Source of the DNA: JAJDXO01 sp965213765
GTDB lineage: Bacteria; Pseudomonadota; Alphaproteobacteria; Rhodospirillales; UBA2165
Length of the DNA: 64,000 nt
NCBI GenBank assembly: GCA_965213765.1
Contig: OZ243926.1
Location: forward strand, 4,464,001 to 4,528,000
Reading direction: 5' to 3'
A model generated the notes under the pieces. The model was not told the origin of the DNA and did not search any database. It saw only the letters and a list, made by a program, of their open reading frames with translations. This document shows, piece after piece, positions 50,616 to 59,163 of the stretch. The stretch's first letter is position 1; every line of letters starts with the position of its first letter. The position numbers and the translations under genes are program-made.

Positions 50616-52154
50616 ATGGCCACACCGAATGAGAAACTCGCTGCGTCGCTGGCGCAGCTCCAGAAGCTGCAGGGCCGGGGGCGGCGGGTCTTCCGCTCAG
50701 CCGAACTGACGCGTGTTCACCGCGAGCGGCTGGTCAGGAACGGTTTCCTGCGCGAGGTGATGAAGGGCTGGTTGATTTCGTCCAGCCCGGATGCCGAACC
50801 GGGCGATACGACCCCGTGGTTTGCTTCTTTCTGGGAATTTTGCGCAGCCTATTGTACGGCCCGGTTCGGGCCGGACTGGCGCATATCGCCGGAGCAGTCA
50901 TTGCTGCTCCACGCTGAAAACACCGTCATCCCGCAGCAAGTCATTATCTATACGCCCAAGGGCGCCAATAACACCGTCGAGCTGTTGTTCGGCACATCGC
51001 TCTACGATCTCCGGCAAAAGGAGATGCCGCCGGACGCCGACCTGACGGAGCGGGACGGGCTGCGGCTGTTTGTACCGGAAGCCGCGCTGATCCGGGTACC
51101 GGAGGCGTTTTTTGTCCGCAACCCCGTCGAAGCGCGGGTCGTGCTCTCCGGCATCCGCGTTGCGGCAGACGTGCTCGGTCGGCTGCTTGATGGCGGTCAT
51201 TCGGTGATTGGCGGCCGACTGGCCGGCGCCTTCCGCCGGATTGGCCGGGATAGTGTGGCCGATGAGCTTCTCAGCGTCATGAAACGCGTCGGCTACGATA
51301 TTCGGGAAGCCGATCCGTTTGAGTCGGAACAGGCTTTTGGTGCACTGAGCCGCCCACAGGCGCCGATTGTCCACCGTCTGCAATCGCTGTGGGAGGCGAT
51401 GCGGGAGCCGGTGATTGCAGCATTTCCTGAAGCGCCCGGCCTGCCGAAAGACACGAAAGCCTATTTGTCCTTCGTCGATGACATCTACCAGAACGATGCC
51501 TATCACTCGCTGTCGATCGAGGGCTACCGTGTCACGCCGGAGCTGATCGACCGGGTACGCGCGGGCAACTGGGACCCGGACAATCATGACGCTGACCGAT
51601 GGAGCCGCGATGCGCTGGCCGCGCGAGGTTACTGGCAGGCGTTCCGGCTTGTGCGGGCGGCGGTCAGTGAGATCATTGGCGGCGGTGAAGCCGGTGCGCT
51701 GGTCCGCAAGGCCCACCGCGACTGGTATCGCGAGCTGTTTCAGCCTTGCGTCGCCGGCGGCCTGATCGCGGCTTCCGCTCTGGCGGGTTACCGCAGCGAT
51801 GCCGTGTTTCTGCGGGGATCGCGGCATGTGCCGCCGCGCGGGGAGGCGATGCGCGATGCCATGCCGGTCTTGTTCGATCTGCTGGAAACTGAAACCGAAC
51901 CTTCCGTTCGCTCCGTGCTCGGGCACTGGCTGCTCGGTTATATCCATCCTTACCCGGACGGCAACGGGCGCATGGCGCGCTTTGTCATGAACGCGATGTT
52001 GGCATCCGGTGGCTATCCGTGGACTGTCATCCGGGTCGAGGATCGTGATGTCTACTTGGCGGCGTTGGAAGCCGCCAGCATCGATCAGGACATAAAGCCG
52101 TTCGCGCGGTTTGTGGCCGAAAGGGTTCAATGGTCACTGGAGCAGGCGGCGTGA
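50616..52154 (+). CDS. Fic family protein with N-terminal AbiEi-like domain
   Basis: A 512-residue protein. Residues 1-60 (RVFRSAELTRVHRERLVRNG, FLREVMKGWLI) look like the winged-helix start of AbiEi-type antitoxins. The Fic core has YIHPYPDGNGRMARFVMNAM at about residues 442-461, the HPFx(D/E)GN(G/K)R catalytic motif with tyrosine in place of phenylalanine. YHSLSIEGYR at about residue 298 fits the (S/T)xxxE(G/N) inhibitory helix, so AMPylation is probably self-restrained. It would transfer AMP to protein targets. A small gene follows after 4 bases. Confidence 0.88.
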   Translation: MATPNEKLAASLAQLQKLQGRGRRVFRSAELTRVHRERLVRNGFLREVMKGWLISSSPDAEPGDTTPWFASFWEFCAAYCTARFGPDWRISPEQSLLLHAENTVIPQQVIIYTPKGANNTVELLFGTSLYDLRQKEMPPDADLTERDGLRLFVPEAALIRVPEAFFVRNPVEARVVLSGIRVAADVLGRLLDGGHSVIGGRLAGAFRRIGRDSVADELLSVMKRVGYDIREADPFESEQAFGALSRPQAPIVHRLQSLWEAMREPVIAAFPEAPGLPKDTKAYLSFVDDIYQNDAYHSLSIEGYRVTPELIDRVRAGNWDPDNHDADRWSRDALAARGYWQAFRLVRAAVSEIIGGGEAGALVRKAHRDWYRELFQPCVAGGLIAASALAGYRSDAVFLRGSRHVPPRGEAMRDAMPVLFDLLETETEPSVRSVLGHWLLGYIHPYPDGNGRMARFVMNAMLASGGYPWTVIRVEDRDVYLAALEAASIDQDIKPFARFVAERVQWSLEQAA

Positions 52155-52158
52155 AATC

Positions 52159-52668
52159 ATGGAAGATGACCGGCTCGATAACCTGAAACGTCTGGTGCAG
52201 AAAAGGCCCGTCGTGCTGTTCCGGTTCGAGGGCGAGAAATGGTCGAGCCTGCGCGAGTCCCGGCGCGGCGCCAATGAATTCACGATCGCGCGGTCTCACG
52301 AGCTGTTCGAAAAAGTGCGGGTGCCGATCGCTTGCCTTATCATTGGCAAGGATGGTGGCAGGAGCGAGGTCTTTCTCGGGGTGGCCAGCTCGCGCAGCGC
52401 CGTCACGACACTGGAATCGCGGATCAAGGTCAAGCGGGCTCTGCATATCCAGCCTTCGTCAAAGGCCGGTATAGTCGCGGACAATCGCTTCGTCCCGGCA
52501 ACCCGTGGATCTCACAGCCTTGGCGATGATTTCAACGGCGTACGTCGCCGGCCTCCCGTCGATACCGCTTCGCCCTTCGAGGGTAAAACACCATCAACCA
52601 TCGGCGCTTGCAACACCGCAAATCTGCCGCATAAACTCAAAACCAAGATGGGCCAAACTCTCGCCTAG
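52159..52668 (+). CDS. Fic-linked hypothetical protein, probably truncated
   Basis: A 169-residue frame from ATG 52159. The first 105 residues look conserved: LDNLKRLVQKRPVVLFRFEG, EFTIARSHELFEKVRVPIAC and IIGKDGGRSEVFLGVASSRS. From about residue 110 (base 52490) the composition changes to low-complexity read-through, so the gene has likely lost its 3' part. It follows fic by 4 bases as if in one operon. The family is not recognised. Confidence 0.5.
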   Translation: MEDDRLDNLKRLVQKRPVVLFRFEGEKWSSLRESRRGANEFTIARSHELFEKVRVPIACLIIGKDGGRSEVFLGVASSRSAVTTLESRIKVKRALHIQPSSKAGIVADNRFVPATRGSHSLGDDFNGVRRRPPVDTASPFEGKTPSTIGACNTANLPHKLKTKMGQTLA

Positions 52669-52928
52669 TGTATCAACCCTTCTGTCCCAAATACTCCGAC
52701 GACGGACATACGGCATCGGTTGCGGCTTCCGTGCATCGGGTCCGATATCGACGCTCACCTTGACATCCTGTCCCCGCACGCATTGAAATCAAAATAGTTC
52801 ACATACGGCGCCAAAAAGATTTAGAAATTCATTTCCAGTCCCTTGAAAAGGTGATTTTCACGCAGTATCATGAAATTTCAGGAAATTAGGTTGATGGCTT
52901 TGTTTTTCAGTCATGTGCATCGAAATTC
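52669..52928 (+). other. Intergenic, AT-rich promoter region of second fic gene
   Basis: The stretch 52790-52920 is much richer in A and T than its surroundings and probably holds the promoter of the second fic gene. No gene is seen. Confidence 0.35.
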
Positions 52929-54545
52929 ATGAGTGTCGCGCTTCAACATCGTTTTTCAGAGTCAATCACGGTTTTTCAGGACAGGCGGTTGCCGGAACGG
53001 GCGACGCCGGCCGGCTATGCCGCCCTGATCGATGCCTGCAGCCTGCACGTTCCCTTGCCGCGGACCTTATCCGCTACCGGCGAACGGCACAGGTTTTTGG
53101 AGGAGGGAGGCTGGCGCCTTCTCACCCCGCGCCATGCCCCGCGCCCCACACTGGAAGCGCATCTGACCTTCGCCCTCAAGTATGAGGGGCTCGATCTTGC
53201 CGTTCTAAAGCGCCTCTTCCTTGCGGTGGATGCGGCCGAGATCGAATCCATCGTCCGGGATACGCCCACGGGCAGCTATGCTCGGCGCCTGTGGTTTCTC
53301 TACGAGTGGCTCACCGGGCGGCGTCTGAACCTTCCCGACGCCACACGGGGCGACTATGTGCCGGTCGTCAACCCGAAGCAGCAATGGGCGGCCCCGGGCG
53401 AGAACTCCGCGCGGCATCGCGTTAGGAACAACATGCCGGGCACACCGGACTTCTGTCCGCTCGTCCGGCGCACACAAGCACTCGAGGAATTCGTCAACCT
53501 CGATCTCGCGGAGCGGGCGCGGGCAGTTGTCGCTACGGTGCCGGGGGACTTGCTGGCCCGCACAGCCGCTTTCCTGCTCCTGAAGGATTCGAAGTCGAGC
53601 TACGCGATCGAGGGTGAACGCCCGCCACAAAACCGCATTCAGCGCTGGGGCCGAGCGATCGGTGAGGCTGGCCGGCAACCCATCGACCTCAATGAACTGC
53701 TTCGGCTGCAGGAGATAGTAATCGGCGACAATCGGTTCGTGCGTCTTGGCTTGCGCACCGAAGGCGGATTTGTCGGCGAGCACGAACGGGACACGGGAGC
53801 GCCGCTCCCCGACCACATCAGCGCGCGACACGAAGACCTGGCGTCCCTGATCCAAGGCATGGTCGCCTTCGACCGGGATCCCGCAACCGCCCTCGATCCT
53901 GTCATCGCTGCTGCGGCGCTGGCGTTCGGCTTTGTGTACATCCATCCCTTCGATGACGGGAACGGGCGCATCCATCGCTATCTCATTCATCACGTCCTGG
54001 CACAGCGGGGCTTCAACCCGCCGGGGGTCGTGTTTCCGGTATCCGCCGCGATCCTGGATCGGATCGACGCGTATGGCACGATCCTAGAGGACTATTCGCG
54101 GCGGCTCTTGCCGCTCATCGAGTGGGAGCCGACGGAGCGCGGGAATGTCCGGGTGCTCAACGACACCGCAGACTTCTATCGCTTTTTCGACGCCACGTCC
54201 CATGCGGAATTCCTGTTCGAATGCGTGCGCAGAACGATCGAGGAAGACCTGCCAAACGAAACGGATTTTCTCCGGCGCTATGACCAGTTCACCGGGCACC
54301 TTCAGGCGATCGCCGATATGCCCAATCGCACCGCCGACCTTTTGTTCCGGTTTCTGCACCAAAATGCCGGGCATCTTTCGGGGCGGGCGCGCGAAGGAGA
54401 ATTCGAGAAGCTAACGGATGAAGAAACGGAACGGATCGAACGCCTTTACGACGAAGTGTTTGTACCCCCCAAGGGAAATCCGCAGTCCAATGAATCTCCA
54501 CGTCGCTATCCTGAACAGAGAAGTAAGCTGGCCACCCAGCTGTAG
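52929..54545 (+). CDS. Fic family protein
   Basis: A 538-residue protein. The catalytic motif FVYIHPFDDGNGRIHRYLIH (about residues 336-355) is complete. KDSKSSYAIEGERPPQNRIQ at about residue 222 matches the (S/T)xxxE(G/N) inhibitory motif. The long N-terminal region (LPERATPAGYAALIDACSLH) and C-terminal helical part (IEDLP-type segments) are as in large stand-alone Fic proteins with winged-helix ends. It should AMPylate target proteins, held back by its own helix. It is not a close copy of the first Fic. Confidence 0.88.
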   Translation: MSVALQHRFSESITVFQDRRLPERATPAGYAALIDACSLHVPLPRTLSATGERHRFLEEGGWRLLTPRHAPRPTLEAHLTFALKYEGLDLAVLKRLFLAVDAAEIESIVRDTPTGSYARRLWFLYEWLTGRRLNLPDATRGDYVPVVNPKQQWAAPGENSARHRVRNNMPGTPDFCPLVRRTQALEEFVNLDLAERARAVVATVPGDLLARTAAFLLLKDSKSSYAIEGERPPQNRIQRWGRAIGEAGRQPIDLNELLRLQEIVIGDNRFVRLGLRTEGGFVGEHERDTGAPLPDHISARHEDLASLIQGMVAFDRDPATALDPVIAAAALAFGFVYIHPFDDGNGRIHRYLIHHVLAQRGFNPPGVVFPVSAAILDRIDAYGTILEDYSRRLLPLIEWEPTERGNVRVLNDTADFYRFFDATSHAEFLFECVRRTIEEDLPNETDFLRRYDQFTGHLQAIADMPNRTADLLFRFLHQNAGHLSGRAREGEFEKLTDEETERIERLYDEVFVPPKGNPQSNESPRRYPEQRSKLATQL

Positions 54546-54589
54546 ACATTCAGAGGACGGGCGGCGCCGTATCGCCAGACTAAGCGGCA

Positions 54590-54885
54590 GGGCGTCTACT
54601 GTCTTCGAGGGCTGGACTCTCCAGGGTACTTGCAGCCTCTGCGACGAACTGGTCGATACGGGCGAGCTCGCTTTCGGCCCTGGTCTTGACCCGGGTCTCC
54701 GGCAGCATGTCCTTGGACAGGAAGAAGGCGAGCGCGCGGGCATCGTTGCGGTCGGTCTTCTTGACCGATTTGCGGATCACCTGGAACTGCCTGGGGTTGA
54801 CCGTCACCACCCGGCCGACGCAGGCGATCACCTGGTCGCGGAACCAGGCGCTGTTGTTGAGACTGATCTGGAGCGCCATGTGGAC
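54590..54885 (-). mobile_element. IS110-family transposase remnant
   Basis: Minus strand: SLNNSAWFRDQVIACVGRVV, TVNPRQFQVIRKSVKKTDRN and DARALAFFLSKDMLPETRVK, the DEDD N-terminal region of IS110 transposases including the KTDRxDA motif. The N-terminal first aspartate and the serine-containing C-terminal domain are gone. Confidence 0.8.
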
Positions 54886-54923
54886 ACCGACCACCCGAGA
54901 GCAGTATAGTCGCAAGTCGCTGC

Positions 54924-55137
54924 GTTATGCTTGACGTAATGCGGATGTTTTCGCTAGTGTGAAGCCGATGCGGTTGCTCCGGGATCGGACGCAGGCGGCG
55001 ACGCAAAAGCAACTCGACTGCGGGGAGTTCTGGATTTGGCGGCGACTCGGATCAGCCTTGACCTCGCTGAACGACCAAGCGTGGGCACCACCCTCGAACG
55101 GATTCGCATGGAGAGCCGCGATGAGTCCGATTGCCCC
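54924..55137 (-). repeat. higBA locus copy lacking higBA (inverted)
   Basis: 54924-54984 equals the reverse complement of 40836-40896 (the higB promoter region), joined directly to the reverse complement of 40060-40214 (the region after higA). About 620 bases with both genes are absent; the join shows a 2-bp GA overlap. A few substitutions separate the copies. Confidence 0.88.
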
Positions 55138-55352
55138 CCCGATCGGCGAGCAGAAAAGTGTTGAGTGCCCGGCTGGGCCATTGCTTACAATGAGTTAGTA
55201 CCTCTAACCCGCCCCTTGGGGCGTCACCAGCCGGGTGAAGACCATGGTCGTGCCTTATCGCTCTCCGATCAAGCTCGACGTGTCTCGGGAGGGCCGCCTA
55301 CGCGAAGGTCCACCCTTGGTGCTGACCTTCGTGCAGCCGGGCCAGGTTCCAT
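55138..55352 (+). other. Spacer before fkbM gene
   Basis: No gene is supported. It follows the higBA scar and precedes the methyltransferase start. Confidence 0.3.
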
Positions 55353-56153
55353 ATGGCGAATCCCGGCTTAAACCAAGTATCGGGCATGCGAAATCCTCTT
55401 AAAGCCAATCCCATGCGCTGGCGGATTCCGATCCTAAAGCGGCTGATTCCGAGCATTAGAAGAAAATATGCGCGCGTCTTTTGGAAGGACGGCAAAAAAA
55501 TCGTCCGGGCCGGCACTGCATTGTTTGAGCTTTCCTATTCGGATTTCGTAGACCGTCAGGTCGCGTTCTATGACGATTTTGAAATTCAACAGCTCGCACG
55601 ATTGCGGGCTGCCATCGCCAGGTTTGGTTGCGATACGTTCATCGATGTCGGCGCTAATTTTGGCTATTACGCCGTCCAGATCGCCGCAGAGAATCTAACA
55701 CCGGCGATTCTTGCCTACGAACCGGACCAACGAAGTTTTGACCGGCTGCGCATCAACATTGGGCTCAACGGCCTCGACGACGCGATCACCGCTCATATGA
55801 GCGCCGTCGGCGGCAAAACCGGTACATTGGTGTTGGATCTCGCCGCCGAGACGTCCACGGGCCAGACGAAAATCGCTTCGGGAACCGATGCGCCGGGGCC
55901 AATTGTAAACGCCATAGCGCTGGATGATGAAATTCAGGCCGCCGACCGTAAAATAGTCGTCAAAATCGATGTTGAGGGCTACGAGCTCGAAGTGTTGTCA
56001 GGCATGACCAAGTTGCTGGCTCGAAACAGGTGCTATCTCCAGGTGGAATGTTTTGGCGAAAATATTCCTAACCTGCAGTCGATCATGAAAGCCGCCGGGT
56101 ATCGCCCCGATGGCCAAGTTGATCACGATTTCTACTTCACCAATATGGATTGA
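55353..56153 (+). CDS. FkbM family SAM methyltransferase
   Basis: A 266-residue protein (an ATG at 55386 is an alternative start). The SAM-binding loop is CDTFIDVGANFGYYAVQIAA (about residues 92-111) with LAYEPDQRSFDRLRINIGLN, then VVKIDVEGYELEVLSGMTKL, the FkbM hallmark DVEGxE. FkbM enzymes O-methylate sugars or polyketides. It stands alone among islands of defence-type genes, far from the polysaccharide locus, and may have been moved from such a locus. Its composition is less GC-rich than nearby genes. Confidence 0.87.
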   Translation: MANPGLNQVSGMRNPLKANPMRWRIPILKRLIPSIRRKYARVFWKDGKKIVRAGTALFELSYSDFVDRQVAFYDDFEIQQLARLRAAIARFGCDTFIDVGANFGYYAVQIAAENLTPAILAYEPDQRSFDRLRINIGLNGLDDAITAHMSAVGGKTGTLVLDLAAETSTGQTKIASGTDAPGPIVNAIALDDEIQAADRKIVVKIDVEGYELEVLSGMTKLLARNRCYLQVECFGENIPNLQSIMKAAGYRPDGQVDHDFYFTNMD

Positions 56154-56157
56154 ATAC

Positions 56158-56395
56158 TTTTCCTTGCCCGGGTTTTCGTGGCCACACGAAGGGCAGGTCC
56201 GGAACTTGGCGTCGCCGTAATACTCCTCGAACACCGGCGGCAGGTCGTCGACGATGCTTTCCAGCATCACTTCCCGGCGATGCACCAGCGTGTTGCACTC
56301 TTCGCAATACCATTCGAAGGCGTCGGGCGCGCCCTTGGGACGCTGATACTCGATGACCAGACCGACGCTATCGGCGGGGCGCTGCGGTGAATGCC
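56158..56395 (-). pseudogene. 3-Hydroxyanthranilate 3,4-dioxygenase, C-terminal fragment
   Basis: Minus strand: GLVIEYQRPKGAPDAFEWYC, ECNTLVHRREVMLESIVDDL, PPVFEEYYGDAKFRTCPSCG and HENPGKE. This is the C-terminal rubredoxin-like metal site (two CxxC pairs) of bacterial 3-HAO from tryptophan catabolism. The cupin core upstream and the last codons are missing. No other kynurenine gene is present. Confidence 0.75.
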
Positions 56396-56821
56396 GGTGA
56401 CGTCATTGCCCGAATTATCCGGATCAACACGCTCGATGACCTGTTCGATTCCGGTCCCGAAACCCAATGGATCCTGAAGGAATCGGCGAACCTGTTCTTC
56501 ACCGACCTCAACGCGATACTGCGGGAATACGCCATTCTTCTGGTCTGTCGTTTGACCGGGCCCGCGAAGTCGTTCGGCAAGGCCAACCTCTCGACCCAGC
56601 GCTTCACCAATTTAATGCGGGACAGCGGTTGCCTCACACCGGAAATTGAACATCTCGACGCGGCACTCAGGGAGCACCGAGAACTCCTGAAGCCGGCACG
56701 GAACAAGATCATCGCGCACAGCGAGGTGCCCAGACCCTCGCCGCTCAGAAGGACAATACGCGCCCGCCAGACGTGTTTCTGCGGGCTCTTGGGGGCCGCG
56801 ACGATCGCTTGCAATCGCTGA
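56387..56821 (+). CDS. HEPN protein, AbiU2-like
   Basis: A 144-residue frame with a probable GTG start at 56387, or truncated there. LDDLFDSGPETQWILKESAN, LNAILREYAILLVCRLTGPA and NLSTQRFTNLMRDSGCLTPE followed by LLKPARNKIIAHSEVPRPSP give the HEPN_AbiU2 pattern; RNKIIAH is the R-x5-H ribonuclease motif. The tail after residue 120 seems unrelated. It begins exactly where the 3-HAO fragment ends, so it may lack its true start. HEPN proteins of this type are linked to abortive infection. Confidence 0.55.
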   Translation: MNAGDVIARIIRINTLDDLFDSGPETQWILKESANLFFTDLNAILREYAILLVCRLTGPAKSFGKANLSTQRFTNLMRDSGCLTPEIEHLDAALREHRELLKPARNKIIAHSEVPRPSPLRRTIRARQTCFCGLLGAATIACNR

Positions 56822-56839
56822 CGGTCGCGGGAAGATACG

Positions 56840-57892
56840 CTATCTCCGGCTATCGAGGCTGTTCACAATCCGCTCGATCTCTTTAGTGGACGCCAGGATC
56901 TCTGCGAACGCGGGGGCGGCGCCGAAGATCATGGCCGTCGTGTTGGCGTAGTCGTTTTCGAGCGCGCCGGCCATTGCGGCGGTCGGCGTGATGGCAAACG
57001 TGCCCGGAGCCGCGGAAGCGAGATCGTAGTCGGGCCGGTCGAAAAACATTCGGGCGTGATGAACACAGTCAGCACCGAGGCCCCAGTCGGCGAGAGCGGC
57101 TTTGCCGGCATTCGAGCGAAGCAGGCAATGGAGGTCGTAGTAGTGCCGTGACACGCGCTGCCCCTCTTGCCGAAGCACGTTCCGTCGTTCGTACCAACGG
57201 CGCAGGCCGTGCGCGATCACCACCTTGTCCCAAAAGGTGCGGGAGGCGTCGATGGTGGTTACCGCGTCGGTCGTCAGATCGAGCCCCGCGGCATCCTCTG
57301 CGATGTAGGGTCGGATCGTGACCGGGCGGTGGGGGTCGAGAGCCGACTTTGCGCCGCCTTCGATGCGGACCGCCGGTTGCACATGGGCTCCGTCGCGAGG
57401 CTCGACCTCGGGATACCAAACAAGCAGTGTCTGTCCGTCCGGATCAGCGTCGTCAATCTCAATGCGCCCGGCGCCGGCGGTGGCGTCGCGGAGTTGCGCG
57501 TCCAGGAACTCTCGGAGCGGTCCAGTGATGTAAGCGCGGCATGCGTCCCTGATCGCGGCGAGCCTGGCTTGACGTTTTTTTCTCGACAGGGATTCCAATT
57601 CCTCGACGGACGCCGGTTCGTCGAGGTCGTCTCGGAACACCGTGATGTCGATGTCCTCGGAAAAGCGCTCGATGAGGCCATAGGCTTTCGACAGTGATGT
57701 CCCGCCCTTGAATAGCAGGCGGGGGCCTCCGGCGGGCCGCTCGCAATAAAGCGCGTGTAACGTCCAGCAGACCCAAAAGTCCTTTTCCACATTGCCGACC
57801 GGGGCGCCGAGCCGATTGGCGGCCGTTAGAAACAGGTCGAGCCGGTCGCGGGGCGTCGCGGCGATCAGTTGCCTGTAGGCGGCGGTGGTCAT
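56840..57892 (-). CDS. abiEii: AbiEii nucleotidyltransferase toxin
   Basis: A 350-residue AbiEii/AbiGii toxin. VGNVEKDFWVCWTLHALYCE and LLFKGGTSLSKAYGLIERFS then EDIDITVFRDDLDEP are the DUF1814 nucleotidyltransferase signature (KGGTSL...DIDI). RTFWDKVVIAHGLRRWYERR and VSRHYYDLHCLLRSNAGKAA are the conserved C-terminal motifs. AbiEii adds nucleotides to targets such as tRNA and causes abortive phage defence. It overlaps abiEi as ATGA. Its last 292 bases are duplicated inverted at 49454. Confidence 0.92.
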   Translation of the reverse strand: MTTAAYRQLIAATPRDRLDLFLTAANRLGAPVGNVEKDFWVCWTLHALYCERPAGGPRLLFKGGTSLSKAYGLIERFSEDIDITVFRDDLDEPASVEELESLSRKKRQARLAAIRDACRAYITGPLREFLDAQLRDATAGAGRIEIDDADPDGQTLLVWYPEVEPRDGAHVQPAVRIEGGAKSALDPHRPVTIRPYIAEDAAGLDLTTDAVTTIDASRTFWDKVVIAHGLRRWYERRNVLRQEGQRVSRHYYDLHCLLRSNAGKAALADWGLGADCVHHARMFFDRPDYDLASAAPGTFAITPTAAMAGALENDYANTTAMIFGAAPAFAEILASTKEIERIVNSLDSRR

Positions 57893-58557
57893 TGCCGCGT
57901 CTCGTCCGCGTCGGCGGGCATGAGCAGCCCGCGCAGGAACTCCTGCATCCAGATCGGCAGGGCTGCGAGACCCGCCTGGAGATCGTCCCGGATCGATTGG
58001 CCGTGGCGGGGGTCGGCGAACACACCGCGCAGTTTGGCCTCGACGCGCTGACGCTCGCCGTCCTGGGAGAGCATGTCCCGCATCCAGTGCAGGGCCTGAA
58101 CGACGCGCATGGCCGGCCGGCCGGCCCAATAGAGGCGGCTGGGCGCCGCATACCTGAAGCGGATTTCCTGATTGCCGAGCTTGATGGGTTTCAATCGCGC
58201 ATCGACCAGGACCTCGATACGGGCCGGCACGGCGGTGGTGAGACCAAGTTCGTTGGCGGCCGTCATGCCGTCGATGAGGGCGCGGGCCTGGTCGCGGCGG
58301 GTGACAGCGCGGATGACAGCGCGGTAGTCGGGCACGGCCGGGCGTCCGGTCAGGTCGTTCATGCGCGGACGGTCGTAGAGGCCCCGGTCGATGCGGCGTA
58401 GATCGCCGGAGGCGACCAGGCGCTGCAAGGTCTTGTCGATAGCGGGGCGGTTGCCCAGTTCGGCAAAATCGCCGGGGACCCAGACCTCATCCGGCTTTGC
58501 CTCAACGCGGGCAAGGAGCCGGGAGCGCAAACCTGTATCTTGCGTTAGTGTCGTCAT
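57889..58557 (-). CDS. abiEi: AbiEi-type antitoxin (DUF6088-like)
   Basis: A 222-residue protein. It begins TLTQDTGLRSRLLARVEAKP and has a winged helix: DEVWVPGDFAELGNRPAIDK, TLQRLVASGDLRRIDRGLYD. The C-terminal half (DYRAVIRAVTRRDQARALID, GLTTAVPARIEVLVDARLKP) matches AbiEi_C-type folds. ATG 58557 is chosen as the first good start after the operator. In studied systems AbiEi neutralises AbiEii and represses the operon by binding inverted repeats. Confidence 0.85.
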   Translation of the reverse strand: MTTLTQDTGLRSRLLARVEAKPDEVWVPGDFAELGNRPAIDKTLQRLVASGDLRRIDRGLYDRPRMNDLTGRPAVPDYRAVIRAVTRRDQARALIDGMTAANELGLTTAVPARIEVLVDARLKPIKLGNQEIRFRYAAPSRLYWAGRPAMRVVQALHWMRDMLSQDGERQRVEAKLRGVFADPRHGQSIRDDLQAGLAALPIWMQEFLRGLLMPADADETRQ

Positions 58558-58571
58558 GTCAGAACTATGAC

Positions 58572-58609
58572 GCATGTTTCGGACAATACAAGAGGCATTC
58601 GAAACATGC
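58572..58609. promoter_or_regulatory. Candidate AbiEi operator
   Basis: Perfect 10-bp inverted arms GCATGTTTCG (58572-58581) and CGAAACATGC (58600-58609) with an 18-bp spacer stand 15 bases upstream of the abiEi ATG, where an autorepressor would bind. Confidence 0.75.
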
Positions 58610-59163
58610 CGCAAACATCGGACGTGACGGAAGGGCGGTACAAGCCCAAGACAGGCAACGCCGATGCGGGATTGCGCCGCCCCTCATCTCGCGGACGGGC
58701 GCGGAGGAGCGAATCCGTGGGAGATCCAGCCCGATCGCGTCAGGTTGCGCGCGGTCGTGCACGGCCTGCAACGCGCCACGATTGACATGTTCCGGAACAA
58801 GGTAGCGACAACACTGCCCGCTACATCGCTGCGATGGGCGCCAGAAACCGAATCAGTTACGACCGACACACCAAACGGGATCAGCCCAAGAAGGACATCT
58901 GGCTCCGACCCCTGCGGAAGGACTGGCGGCGCACGCTCAATCGGTGAGGTCATGGTCCTCCGTCAGCCCTTGCGACACTCCATCACTCGTTGACCGAACA
59001 AAAACCCGCCACCCAAGTGAGAAGTCCAGGGAAATCTATCGCCCTGCGCAGGGCTGCGCACGACTTGGAAACAAAACGGTACCTATATGGTACCTGAATA
59101 AAACTGGATTCTGTATGCCATAAAAAATAATCAAGCTATCTTATTGTAATAATTTGATTAATT
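58610..59163. other. 554-base region without a gene
   Basis: No protein-like frame. From 59080 it turns AT-rich and includes GGTACCTATATGGTACC (59083-59099). It marks the border between the toxin-antitoxin island and the tRNA-Thr, and could hold an attachment site. Confidence 0.35.
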
